64,000 nt of DNA from assembly GCF_001957125.1 (NCBI RefSeq), contig NZ_MPHJ01000003.1, positions 124,001-188,000 of the forward strand, read 5' to 3'. Shown piece after piece: positions 56,398 through 64,000 of this stretch (position 1 is its first letter; every line of letters begins with the position of its first letter). The DNA comes from Shewanella sp. UCD-KL12. Its GTDB lineage: Bacteria; Pseudomonadota; Gammaproteobacteria; Enterobacterales; Shewanellaceae. The notes under the pieces were generated by a model. The model did not search any database. It saw only the letters and a program-made list of their open reading frames with translations, and was not told the origin of the DNA. Position numbers and translations under genes: made by a program.

Positions 56398-57318
56398 ATG
56401 TCAAGCATTCTCGAGTCAGTAAACAAACGCACACAGTTAGTCGGTCAGAACCGTTTAGAGTTATTGCTTTTTAAACTCAATGGTCGTCAAAGATTTGGTA
56501 TTAACGTTTTTAAAGTCAAAGAGGTACTCCAGTGCCCACCTTTAACGGGTCTTCCAAAGCTCAATAACAATGTTAAAGGGGTTGCCCATATTCGGGGGAA
56601 AACCATATCGGTAATTGATTTGAGTGCAGCAACTGGTGGGCGACCAATCGAAAATACTGAGGGTTGTTTCATTATTATTTCTGAGTATAACCGAAGTGTT
56701 CAAGGTTTTTTGGTTAGCTCTGTCGAGCGAATTATCAATATGAATTGGGAAGCGATCATGCCGCCACCTCAAGGTGCTGGTCGATATTCATACCTTACAG
56801 CAGTTACAGAGATAGAAGGGGAGTTAGTTGAGATCCTCGACGTTGAGAAGATTCTAGATGAAATATCTCCTGTTAAAACTGAAATTAGTAAGGAGGTAGA
56901 TGAAACATTAACCATAGATAGAGAGAAGCATTTCCATATTATGGTTATCGATGATTCTGCCGTTGCCCGTAAGCAGATAATCAGGGCATTAGAGTCGCTT
57001 GGTTTGCAAATTGACACCGCTAAAGATGGCAAAGAAGCACTTGATAAGCTTAATGCTATCAGTGCCGAGATGGATGATGTGTCAACTGAGATCCCTTTAA
57101 TTATCTCAGATATTGAGATGCCTGAAATGGATGGCTACACTTTAACTGCTGAGATTAGAGATAACCCTAAGCTGAGTGGTATAAAAGTTGTCTTACATAC
57201 CTCACTGAGTGGGGTGTTCAATCAGGCTATGGTTGAGAAAGTGGGGGCAAATGATTTTATTGCTAAATTTAATCCTGATGAACTTGCTGCTGCAGTAAAT
57301 AAGCATTTGAGTCTATAA
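56398..57318 (+). CDS. cheV: Chemotaxis coupling protein CheV
   Basis: The 306-residue protein has a CheW-like domain (about 15-165; ELLLFKLNGRQRFGINVFKVKEVL) fused to a receiver domain (about 180-306). The receiver has an acidic pocket IDDS, the phospho-acceptor Asp in IISDIEMPEMDGY and the conserved Thr/Ser and Lys (HTSLSG and AKFNPDEL). It links chemoreceptors to CheA and is tuned by phosphorylation. ATG 56398 is preferred over an upstream in-frame TTG at 56353. cheR follows. Confidence 0.94.
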   Translation: MSSILESVNKRTQLVGQNRLELLLFKLNGRQRFGINVFKVKEVLQCPPLTGLPKLNNNVKGVAHIRGKTISVIDLSAATGGRPIENTEGCFIIISEYNRSVQGFLVSSVERIINMNWEAIMPPPQGAGRYSYLTAVTEIEGELVEILDVEKILDEISPVKTEISKEVDETLTIDREKHFHIMVIDDSAVARKQIIRALESLGLQIDTAKDGKEALDKLNAISAEMDDVSTEIPLIISDIEMPEMDGYTLTAEIRDNPKLSGIKVVLHTSLSGVFNQAMVEKVGANDFIAKFNPDELAAAVNKHLSL

Positions 57319-57458
57319 TGATTATTAGTAGAGCGCAGAGGGGATAAAAACTTGTTTCTTATACCCTGCTCGTGTATAAAACTGCGCTCATTATAATTCG
57401 TGTCATGATGATTTTTGTTATGTTGTCATTGCTGTTTTTTTGATACTAGGATATCAAG

Positions 57459-58292
57459 GTGCCGAATAAATCACTCGCTGAAAATGAATATACGCAATTT
57501 AGACTCTTTCTAGAGCAACACAGCGGAATCGTGCTAGGTGATAATAAGCAATATCTAGTTCGGAGCCGTTTAGCTCCACTTATGGGGAAATACAACCTTC
57601 CTTCACTGTCTGAAGTTGTCAAACATTCGATGAAGCCTACTGAGCGTCAGCTAAGGGCTGAAGTGATCGATGCCATGACTACCAATGAAACGTTATGGTT
57701 TCGTGACCGTTACCCATTTGAGTTGTTATCGGGCACATTGCTTCCTGAATATTCTAGACTCGGCCGGCCACTAAAGATTTGGTCTGCAGCTTGTTCTTCA
57801 GGTCAGGAGCCATACTCTTTAGGTATGACCATATTAGAATATCAGCAGAAAAAGCCAGGAAGTTTGCCAGGCAGCGCTTCAATCTTAGCGACTGACTTAT
57901 CGCCCTCTATGCTAGATAAGTGTAAAAACGGTGAGTATGATAGCTTAGCGTTAGGGCGTGGTCTCTCTGAGCAAAGAAAGCGTCAGTTTTTTGATGCAAC
58001 GCCATCCAAATCTATGATCATAAAAGATAATGTCAAAAAGCTTGTTAATTTTAGAGCTCATAATTTGCTCGAGAGTTATACCTTGCTGGGTAAATTTGAC
58101 ATCATTTTTTGTCGAAACGTCCTGATTTATTTTGCCCCAGAGGCAAAGGCAAAAATTCTGCGGCAATTTGCTGCCGCTTTAAACCCTAAAGGGATATTGT
58201 TTCTTGGGGCTTCGGAGTCAATCGCTGGCCTTACGGAGGAGTTTGATATGATCAGATGTAATCCAGGTATCTATTATCAAAAGAAAACCTAG
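57459..58292 (+). CDS. cheR: Chemotaxis protein methyltransferase CheR
   Basis: Methylates glutamates of chemoreceptors using SAM. The 277-residue protein has the CheR N-domain (NEYTQFRLFLEQHSGIVLG) with conserved TTNETLWFRD near 72, and the methyltransferase domain with WSAACSSGQEPYSLGM, ATDLSPSML and FDIIFCRNVLIYF. The start is GTG at 57459 with TAGGAT upstream; no ATG is available. cheV-cheR just before flgB is the arrangement known in Vibrio and Shewanella. Confidence 0.95.
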   Translation: MPNKSLAENEYTQFRLFLEQHSGIVLGDNKQYLVRSRLAPLMGKYNLPSLSEVVKHSMKPTERQLRAEVIDAMTTNETLWFRDRYPFELLSGTLLPEYSRLGRPLKIWSAACSSGQEPYSLGMTILEYQQKKPGSLPGSASILATDLSPSMLDKCKNGEYDSLALGRGLSEQRKRQFFDATPSKSMIIKDNVKKLVNFRAHNLLESYTLLGKFDIIFCRNVLIYFAPEAKAKILRQFAAALNPKGILFLGASESIAGLTEEFDMIRCNPGIYYQKKT

Positions 58293-58471
58293 TCGCTAGC
58301 GGTTCACCTTTTTTCTTATTTTGTTATCTGATTTATAGCTAAACCCATTTATTACTGAGTATTTGCCCTTAAATATCATCAAGATTAAGGGCATTCACTC
58401 AGCAGTTTTGTTTTGTACCTTTCTATCCTTCCCTTCTTAGCTTTTGGACCTTAGTCATTTTCTTCTGTTTG

Positions 58472-58487
58472 TGGCACAACTATTGCT
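58472..58487 (+). promoter_or_regulatory. Sigma-54 promoter of flgBCDE
   Basis: TGGCACAACTATTGCT is a perfect TGGCAC-N5-TTGCW element, 33 bases before the flgB ATG. This is the expected flagellar class for rod and hook genes in polar-flagellated gammaproteobacteria. Confidence 0.85.
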
Positions 58488-58520
58488 TTAATTAACCCAT
58501 AGAGTCTAGGAGGCAGTTTT

Positions 58521-58919
58521 ATGGCGATTAACTTTGATAAAGCGTTAGGTGTGCATCAATACACGCTAGGGATCCGATCCCAACGTGCAGAAGTTATCTC
58601 GTCAAATATCGCCAATGCCGACACGCCTCATTATAAAGCTAGAGATGTTGATTTTGATAAAGCGTTACAGTCAGCTCGGAGTCGACAAGGTGGATTAGCA
58701 ATGAGTCAAAGTGATAGTCGCCATTTCGATCTTCAGGCTTTATCACAGCAAAATTATGGCTATAGAGTTCCTAGTCAACCAGATACAGGTGACGGTAATA
58801 CGGTTGATATGCAAAAAGAGCAATCAGAATTTATGCAAAATGCACTCGAATACCAAATGTCACTAGGGTTTCTCGACGGTAAGTTTTCAGGCTTGAAAAA
58901 AGCATTAAGAGGTGATTAA
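58521..58919 (+). CDS. flgB: Flagellar basal-body rod protein FlgB
   Basis: Proximal rod protein, exported by the flagellar type III system. The 132-residue protein has the N-terminal rod signature AEVISSNIANADTPHYKARDVDF and a C-terminal helical part LEYQMSLGFLDGKFSGLKKAL. TAGGAGG precedes the ATG. First gene of the rod-hook operon; flgC follows after 2 bases. Confidence 0.96.
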   Translation: MAINFDKALGVHQYTLGIRSQRAEVISSNIANADTPHYKARDVDFDKALQSARSRQGGLAMSQSDSRHFDLQALSQQNYGYRVPSQPDTGDGNTVDMQKEQSEFMQNALEYQMSLGFLDGKFSGLKKALRGD

Positions 58920-58921
58920 TC

Positions 58922-59335
58922 ATGAGTTTATTTAATATCTTTAATGTCTCAGGCTCGGGGATGTCAGCCCAGTCGGTGCGATTAAACACCACGGCGAGTA
59001 ATATCGCAAATGCTGATGCTGTATCGAGTAGCGTTGAGGAGACATATCGCGCTCGTCACCCAATATTTGAAGCTGAGATGGCGAAAGCTAATCATCAACA
59101 GCAGTCTCAAGCTGTTGCTGTAAAAGGCATAGTAGAGAGTGATGCGCCATTACAGAAAGAATATTCCCCTAGTCACCCTATGGCTGATGGGGATGGTTTT
59201 ATCTATAAACCAAATGTAAATGTCATGGAGGAGATGGCGAATATGATTTCCGCATCTCGTTCATATCAGATGAATGTACAAGTGGCTGAAGCTGCCAAAT
59301 CTATGCTTCAGCAAACTTTACGAATTGGCAAATAA
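58922..59335 (+). CDS. flgC: Flagellar basal-body rod protein FlgC
   Basis: Proximal rod protein. The 137-residue protein has the N-terminal motif MSAQSVRLNTTASNIANADAVSSS and the C-terminal VNVMEEMANMISASRSYQMNVQVAEAAKSM, both typical for FlgC. It lies 2 bases after flgB and 12 bases before flgD. Confidence 0.96.
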   Translation: MSLFNIFNVSGSGMSAQSVRLNTTASNIANADAVSSSVEETYRARHPIFEAEMAKANHQQQSQAVAVKGIVESDAPLQKEYSPSHPMADGDGFIYKPNVNVMEEMANMISASRSYQMNVQVAEAAKSMLQQTLRIGK

Positions 59336-59347
59336 AGGAGGTAAGAA

Positions 59348-60199
59348 GTGAGCCTCATCAACCCACTTAACAGTGCTCAGCCCCTTAGCGGCCAAACAGC
59401 GGCCTCACCGCAGAGTGCAAGTCCATCTCAGCAGGCGACTTCGTCAGCTGTACAGTCTGCTACGACTCAGTCTGCAGAGGAAACCTCTAGTACGGGCAAT
59501 CCGTTTATTGACGGAATTCGTTTGCCAGATGAGTCATCAATTCCTGAAGCAAATAATCAAGAATTGACACAAGAGGATTTCTTTTCGCTTTTAAGTCAAC
59601 AGTTGTCGATGCAAGACCCATTTAAGCCTGTTGACAACGACCAGATGATTGCTCAGATGGCATCGTTTTCAACAGTAGATGGTATCAACAACCTCAATGA
59701 TGAGATTGTTAACCTCAATACTGTGATGACTTCAAGTCAAGCACTGCAAGCATCAGGGCTTGTTGGCCAAAAGGTATTGATCCCATCTGATACTGGACAT
59801 ATCTCTGCTGAAGACCCGTCGCTCAAAGGCATCATTAGTACACCTGAGCCAATTGAAACTATCACAGTGCGTATAGAAGACGATAAGGGTCAGTTAGTGA
59901 CGACTTATGATGTAGATGGTAGTGCAGGTGGTAATGTTGACGTGACATGGGATGGACTCGGAAAAAATGGTGAGCCAGTTGCTAGTGGCAATTATTCAAT
60001 TAAGGCCACGGGCCGTGTTGATGGTACAAGTGAAGAGCTACCAGTATCGACCTATGCACATGTTACCAGTGTCTCATTAGGTACTGCCAGTACGGGCGCT
60101 ATTTTGAACCTTAGAGGCGTGGGCGGTATTAAAATTGGCGATGTACTCGCGGTTTCAGAATCTAGCAGCAGTTATAGACCTGTTGATTCAGAAACTTAA
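59348..60199 (+). CDS. flgD: Flagellar hook capping (scaffold) protein FlgD
   Basis: A temporary cap needed for hook assembly. The 283-residue protein has a Ser/Gln-rich N-terminal tail (about 1-60), the FlgD core LTQEDFFSLLSQQLSMQDPFKPVDNDQMIAQMASFS, then FlgD Ig-like and Tudor-like domains (VDVTWDGLGKNGEPVASGNYSI). It is longer than the ~231 residues of E. coli FlgD because of the tail. The start is GTG with an excellent AGGAGG site. Confidence 0.95.
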   Translation: MSLINPLNSAQPLSGQTAASPQSASPSQQATSSAVQSATTQSAEETSSTGNPFIDGIRLPDESSIPEANNQELTQEDFFSLLSQQLSMQDPFKPVDNDQMIAQMASFSTVDGINNLNDEIVNLNTVMTSSQALQASGLVGQKVLIPSDTGHISAEDPSLKGIISTPEPIETITVRIEDDKGQLVTTYDVDGSAGGNVDVTWDGLGKNGEPVASGNYSIKATGRVDGTSEELPVSTYAHVTSVSLGTASTGAILNLRGVGGIKIGDVLAVSESSSSYRPVDSET

Positions 60200-60319
60200 G
60201 TCATGAAAATTTACTTGGTCTAGAGGATTCTCTAGCGTATTTAGGTAGTTTGTTAATGTGAAGCTTTGTAGGTGAATAGGATTGTTGCCTGCAGTAATGA
60301 ATTGGAATCGAGGTGAATT

Positions 60320-61684
60320 ATGTCGTTTAATATTGCATTGAGTGGGATTTCTGCAGCGCAGAAAGACCTAAATACAACAGCAAACAATATTGCTAACGTA
60401 AACAGTATCGGCTTTAAGGAGTCCAGAGCTGAATTTGCCGATGTTTATGCTAATTCTATCTTTGCTAACAGTAAAACTGCTGTAGGTGGCGGTGCTACAA
60501 CAAGTCAGGTAGCGCAACAGTTTCATCAAGGTAGCTTACAGTTTACTAATAATGCACTGGATATGGCGATCAATGGTGGTGGCTTTTTTGTCACCTCATC
60601 TGAGCTTGATGCAAAAGATCACTCTTTTACTAGAGCAGGCGCATTCAAGGTCGATTCAGGTAACTACCTAGTTGATTCTCAGGGAAATTTCCTGCAAACA
60701 TTCCCTGTTGATAAAGACGGTAATTCTACTTCCGTGAGTTTAACAACGACCAAACCCGTTAGGATCCCAGATACAGCTGGTAGCCCGCAAATGACCGAGA
60801 ATATCGGCATTCAGATGAACCTTAATGCTGGGGATTCTACGTTAGATCCTGCATTATTTGATCCTGCAGACAGAGATACCTATAACAACTCAACCGCTGT
60901 GACTATGTATGACTCATTAGGTGAGCCACATATTATGACCACCTATTTTGTACGCCCACCCAATGCAGCTTATACAGGTGAGAGTAACTGGGTGGCATTT
61001 TATGCTGTTGATGGAAAGCAAGTCGACTTAGCTGGTGCTGCTGGTGTCTATGATCAAGATACAACCGGTGATGGTGTTGCAGATGTTACGGGAACACCAG
61101 CTGTCACTGCTGGTGGCTGGGAAGGTTCGGTGATTAAGTTCAATGATACTGGTGCGCATACTTCGACCGATCCAGCAACGATTGTTACTGAGCAACTTGG
61201 TGTTGCTGGTGCTGGAGTGCTTGGTCCTGGTACTGACGGTACCCAGACATTAACCATCGATTTTAATAGCCCAACGCAATATGCATCGACCTTTGAAGTG
61301 ACTGAGCTAAACCAAGATGGTACTACAGTAGGCCGTTTAACTAATGTTGAAGTTGGCGCCGATGGTTTGGTGAATGCCAGCTACAGTAATGGTTCAACCG
61401 TTGCACTTGCTCGAGTTGCTTTAGCGCGTTTTGCAAATGAGCAAGGGTTAACTCAAGTAGGGAACACTTCATGGAAAGCAAGTTTAGACTCAGGCCCTGC
61501 ATTAGCTGGTGAAGCGAATAGTGGTACTTTTGGTAGCATTCGCTCATCAGCACTTGAGCAGTCAAATGTCGATTTGACTACTGAGCTGGTGGATCTTATC
61601 TCTGCGCAACGTAATTTCCAAGCTAACTCAAGAACACTCGAAGTTAACAATACCTTGCAGCAAACGGTACTGCAGATCAGGTAG
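60320..61684 (+). CDS. flgE: Flagellar hook protein FlgE, copy 1
   Basis: Hook subunit exported by the flagellar apparatus. The 454-residue protein has the N-terminal rod/hook motif NTTANNIANVNSIGFKESRAEF, the FlgE D1 and D2 domains, and the C-terminal SNVDLTTELVDLISAQRNFQANSRTLEVNNTLQQTVLQI. Copy 2 starts 202 bases after its stop and is roughly 90% alike by eye. Differences concentrate at residues ~237-300 (surface D2 region). It lies 120 bases after flgD; a terminator follows it. Confidence 0.96.
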   Translation: MSFNIALSGISAAQKDLNTTANNIANVNSIGFKESRAEFADVYANSIFANSKTAVGGGATTSQVAQQFHQGSLQFTNNALDMAINGGGFFVTSSELDAKDHSFTRAGAFKVDSGNYLVDSQGNFLQTFPVDKDGNSTSVSLTTTKPVRIPDTAGSPQMTENIGIQMNLNAGDSTLDPALFDPADRDTYNNSTAVTMYDSLGEPHIMTTYFVRPPNAAYTGESNWVAFYAVDGKQVDLAGAAGVYDQDTTGDGVADVTGTPAVTAGGWEGSVIKFNDTGAHTSTDPATIVTEQLGVAGAGVLGPGTDGTQTLTIDFNSPTQYASTFEVTELNQDGTTVGRLTNVEVGADGLVNASYSNGSTVALARVALARFANEQGLTQVGNTSWKASLDSGPALAGEANSGTFGSIRSSALEQSNVDLTTELVDLISAQRNFQANSRTLEVNNTLQQTVLQIR

Positions 61685-61704
61685 AAATCAATAACATAAA
61701 ACCT

Positions 61705-61730
61705 GGCATTGCTCTAGAGCAATGCCTTTT
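61705..61730 (+). terminator. Terminator after flgE copy 1
   Basis: The perfect palindrome GGCATTGCTCT/AGAGCAATGCC (61705-61726), followed by TTTT, lies 20 bases after the stop. The same GGCATTGC core occurs in the terminator after copy 2, as if gene and terminator were duplicated together. Confidence 0.75.
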
Positions 61731-61886
61731 AGCTTAAAACTTGGACTTAGGCTGGCCGTTAATTAGAGCTGTAAATTGCTCACAGTAAAAGTTATATGTC
61801 GATGGATTTTATCCATTGCCTGCTGTTATGAATTGAATTTGGTAGAAACTTTCTGCCTGTCGTAATCGATTGAATATAGGTAAACC

Positions 61887-63248
61887 ATGTCCTTTAATAT
61901 CGCATTGAGCGGAATTTCTTCTGCTCAGAAAGATCTAAATACCACCGCAAACAATATTGCTAACGTTAATAGCATCGGCTTTAAAGAATCTCGTGCTGAA
62001 TTTGCTGATGTTTATGCCAACTCTATTTTTTCCAACAGCAAAACCGCTGTAGGTGGCGGGGCGACAACCAGTCAAGTCGCGCAACAGTTTCATCAAGGTA
62101 GTCTGCAGTTTACCAATAACGCGCTTGATATGGCGATTAATGGCGGCGGATTCTTTGTGACCTCTTCCGACCTTAATGGTAAAGATCAATCTTTTACCAG
62201 AGCGGGAGCATTTAAAGTCGACTCAAGTAACTATATGGTTGATTCTCAAGGTAACTACCTGCAAACATTTCCAGTCGATAAAGATGGCAACTCAACGTCA
62301 GTAAGCTTAACAACCACAAAGCCAGTGGCTATCCCTGATACTGCGGGTAGCCCTCAGATGACCGAAAATGTTGGTTTGCAGATGAACCTTAATGCGGGGG
62401 ACTCACCATTAGACCCTGCGCTTTTTGATCCTGCAGATCGCTCAACCTATAACAACTCAACAGCAGTGACCATGTATGATTCTCTTGGTGAGCCGCATAT
62501 CATGACTACTTACTTTGTTCGTCCACCTAATGCAGCTTACACAGGTGAGAGTAACTGGGTAGCGTTTTATGCTGTTGATGGTCAGCAAGTTGACTTAGAT
62601 GGTCCAGCTGGAGTCTATCAAACCGATACGAACGCAGACGGTACCCCTGATACACCTCAAAATGCTGAAACTGCAGGGGGATGGAAGGGCGCGGTGGTTA
62701 AATTTAATGATACCGGTGCCCATATTGGTAATGATCCAGCCGTGATAAAAACTGAGCAGTTAGGCGTTGGAGGGGCGAATGTACTTGGCCCTGGCACTGA
62801 CGGCACTCAGACGTTAACGGTTGGATTTAATAACCCCACTCAATACGCATCACCTTTTGAAGTCACAGAGTTGAGCCAAGATGGTACAACCGTCGGTCGC
62901 TTGACTAACGTAGAGGTCGGCGCTGATGGTTTGGTCAATGCGAGCTATAGTAACGGCTCTACGGTCGCTTTGGCGCGGGTTGCTTTAGCACGTTTCCCCA
63001 ACGAACAGGGATTAACTCAAGTGGGCAATACCTCTTGGAAGGCAAGTTTAGATTCCGGGACGCCACTTGCGGGCGAAGCGAATAGTGGTACCTTTGGTAG
63101 TATTCGTTCATCGGCACTTGAGCAGTCAAATGTTGATCTAACCACAGAGCTTGTCGATCTTATTTCTGCGCAGCGTAATTTCCAAGCTAACTCAAGAACA
63201 CTCGAAGTTAACAATACCTTGCAGCAGACCGTACTACAGATACGTTAA
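61887..63248 (+). CDS. flgE: Flagellar hook protein FlgE, copy 2 (tandem paralogue)
   Basis: A second, 453-residue hook protein right behind the first. Both ends are almost the same as copy 1 (NTTANNIANVNSIGFKESRAEF; LTTELVDLISAQRNFQANSR), but the central D2 region near residues 237-300 differs in sequence and by one residue in length. Many codons differ silently, so the duplication is not recent. Yet the last ~60 bases of both genes are nearly identical, which suggests gene conversion. Its upstream DNA (TTGCCTGC..TTATGAATTG) also resembles that of copy 1. No sigma-54 element was found between the copies. Confidence 0.95.
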   Translation: MSFNIALSGISSAQKDLNTTANNIANVNSIGFKESRAEFADVYANSIFSNSKTAVGGGATTSQVAQQFHQGSLQFTNNALDMAINGGGFFVTSSDLNGKDQSFTRAGAFKVDSSNYMVDSQGNYLQTFPVDKDGNSTSVSLTTTKPVAIPDTAGSPQMTENVGLQMNLNAGDSPLDPALFDPADRSTYNNSTAVTMYDSLGEPHIMTTYFVRPPNAAYTGESNWVAFYAVDGQQVDLDGPAGVYQTDTNADGTPDTPQNAETAGGWKGAVVKFNDTGAHIGNDPAVIKTEQLGVGGANVLGPGTDGTQTLTVGFNNPTQYASPFEVTELSQDGTTVGRLTNVEVGADGLVNASYSNGSTVALARVALARFPNEQGLTQVGNTSWKASLDSGTPLAGEANSGTFGSIRSSALEQSNVDLTTELVDLISAQRNFQANSRTLEVNNTLQQTVLQIR

Positions 63249-63285
63249 TGGATTTATGGTGTTTTTAATCTGTTAAATATCTACT

Positions 63286-63315
63286 AGGCATTGCCTCCCC
63301 GGCAATGCCTTTCCG
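63286..63315 (+). terminator. Terminator after flgE copy 2
   Basis: The 10-bp stem AGGCATTGCC/GGCAATGCCT (63286-63295 with 63301-63310) has a TCCCC loop and is followed by TTCC. It is related in its core to the terminator after copy 1. Confidence 0.75.
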
Positions 63316-63384
63316 CTATTTTATCTCTTCTATCTATCTTCTATCGCTTCAGCCTCGTTAGCCGCCAATAAATCGATTTTATTC

Positions 63385-63400
63385 TGGCATGATGTTTGCT
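63385..63400 (+). promoter_or_regulatory. Sigma-54 promoter of flgF
   Basis: TGGCATGATGTTTGCT has GG and GC ten bases apart, a strong TGGCATG -24 and a perfect TTGCT -12. It lies 50 bases before the flgF GTG. With the terminator before it, flgF and following genes should form a separate transcript. Confidence 0.75.
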
Positions 63401-63449
63401 TTGTTATGTTAATAGGAAAGTTTTCAGCAAAAGATTGACGGAGGAACCA

Positions 63450-64000
63450 GTGGACAAATTACTCTACGTCGCAATGAGTGGCGCTAAGCAGAATATGAAT
63501 TCGCTGGCTGTGCGAGCTAACAACTTAGCTAATGCGAACACCGATGGCTTTAAAGCAGATATGGAGCAGGCACGTTCAATGCAGGCTTTTGGTGAAGGAC
63601 TGCCAACTCGTGTATTTGCGATGACAGAAAGCCCATCAGCGGATTTTACCTCTGGCCCTATCAAGACCACAGGTAGAGATCTAGATATCGCCGTAAAAGG
63701 TGATGGCTGGATTGCGGTTCAGGCTGATGATGGCGGTGAGGCTTATACACGTTCTGGAAGCCTGAGCTTTGACACCACAGGTGTACTTCGTAACGACAGA
63801 GGTAATGCTGTTATGGGCGATGCTGGTCCAATCGTATTACCGCTTCCGATAGATAAGATTGAGATAGCCCAAGACGGTATTATTTCTGTCAGGCCTTTGG
63901 GGTCAACGGCTGAGGTGATTGAAGAGGTTGGACGAATCAAGCTGGTGAACCCTGGAAACCAAAATTTAATGCGAGGATCTGATGGCCTATTTAGGCAGAT
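63450..64000 (+). CDS. flgF: Flagellar basal-body rod protein FlgF, 3' end cut by window edge
   Basis: Proximal rod protein. The frame begins at GTG 63450 with GGAGG 9 bases upstream and stays open to base 64000, giving 183 residues. It starts MDKLLYVAMSGAKQNMNSLAVRANNLANANTDGFKADMEQ, split here by its motifs: VAMSGAKQNM, RANNLANANTDGFK and later GSLSFDTTGVLRN, the usual FlgF order. The rest (about 60 residues) is outside the window. Confidence 0.95.
   Translation, partial: MDKLLYVAMSGAKQNMNSLAVRANNLANANTDGFKADMEQARSMQAFGEGLPTRVFAMTESPSADFTSGPIKTTGRDLDIAVKGDGWIAVQADDGGEAYTRSGSLSFDTTGVLRNDRGNAVMGDAGPIVLPLPIDKIEIAQDGIISVRPLGSTAEVIEEVGRIKLVNPGNQNLMRGSDGLFRQ

Noticed and set aside
60219..60235. 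CTAGAG/CTCTAG hairpin between flgD and flgE copy 1 as a terminator
   Set aside because: The stem is only 6 bp and no T run follows, so it is too weak to call.
61741..61756. GG-N10-GC match between the two flgE genes
   Set aside because: The -12 side reads TGGC instead of TTGCW, and GG-N10-GC occurs by chance about once per 250 bases. Not called as a promoter.

Overview
The window reads as one contiguous chromosomal segment of a gammaproteobacterium, most probably a marine Shewanella. This is judged from protein resemblance and gene order, not from a search. The indicators are guaB-guaA, tadA, mltF, purL, cydABX, DUF2947, the flagellar set flgT/flgO/flgP (the H-ring and outer-membrane proteins of Vibrio/Shewanella-type polar flagella), and a pseudaminic-acid locus next to the flg genes. 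Genes run from edge to edge: guaB is cut at the left end and flgF at the right end.

Layout. (1) 0-24.9 kb is mostly housekeeping: purine synthesis (guaB, guaA, purL), tRNA editing (tadA), murein turnover (mltF), a membrane GGDEF protein, cytochrome bd oxidase (cydA, cydB and the small cydX) behind palindromic FNR- and CRP-type sites, a frameshifted TfoX C-terminal remnant, a chemoreceptor, a TetR-controlled RND efflux pair with twin operators, an outer-membrane barrel protein, a chalcone-isomerase-like protein and DUF2947. (2) 25-51.2 kb is a flagellin-glycosylation island. A long Maf glycosyltransferase (minus strand) diverges from pseB-pseC-pseF-pseG(fused to a GNAT domain)-oxidoreductase-pseI-ACP-ligase-two methyltransferases-radical SAM. 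A second operon follows: ColD/RfbH-like 3-dehydratase, SDR, GDP-sugar 4,6-dehydratase, glycosyltransferase, a stand-alone thiamine-dependent E1 alpha/beta pair, a B12-type radical SAM enzyme, and a heptose-1-P guanylyltransferase/heptose kinase pair. A short second Maf gene and tRNA-Arg(CCU) close the island. (3) 51.4-64 kb is flagellar: flgT, flgO, flgP, flgN, flgM, flgA, cheV, cheR, flgB, flgC, flgD, two tandem flgE genes and the start of flgF.

How the parts fit. The Pse pathway should make CMP-pseudaminic acid or a relative, which Maf proteins transfer to flagellin. The second operon looks built to make an additional GDP-linked deoxy sugar. The E1 alpha/beta pair without E2 or E3, placed with a 3-dehydratase that has His in place of the PLP lysine, suggests that a two-carbon branch is added to a 4-keto-3-deoxy sugar. 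This is the logic of yersiniose and of the avilamycin eurekanate unit, but here in a flagellar context. I consider it the most novel system in the window.

Regulation. Eight 16-base sigma-54 type -24/-12 elements precede flgB, flgT, flgO, flgF, flgA, pseB, the second glycan operon and maf1. A sigma-28 element precedes flgM. This ties sugar synthesis to the flagellar transcription hierarchy. All promoter calls are by eye.
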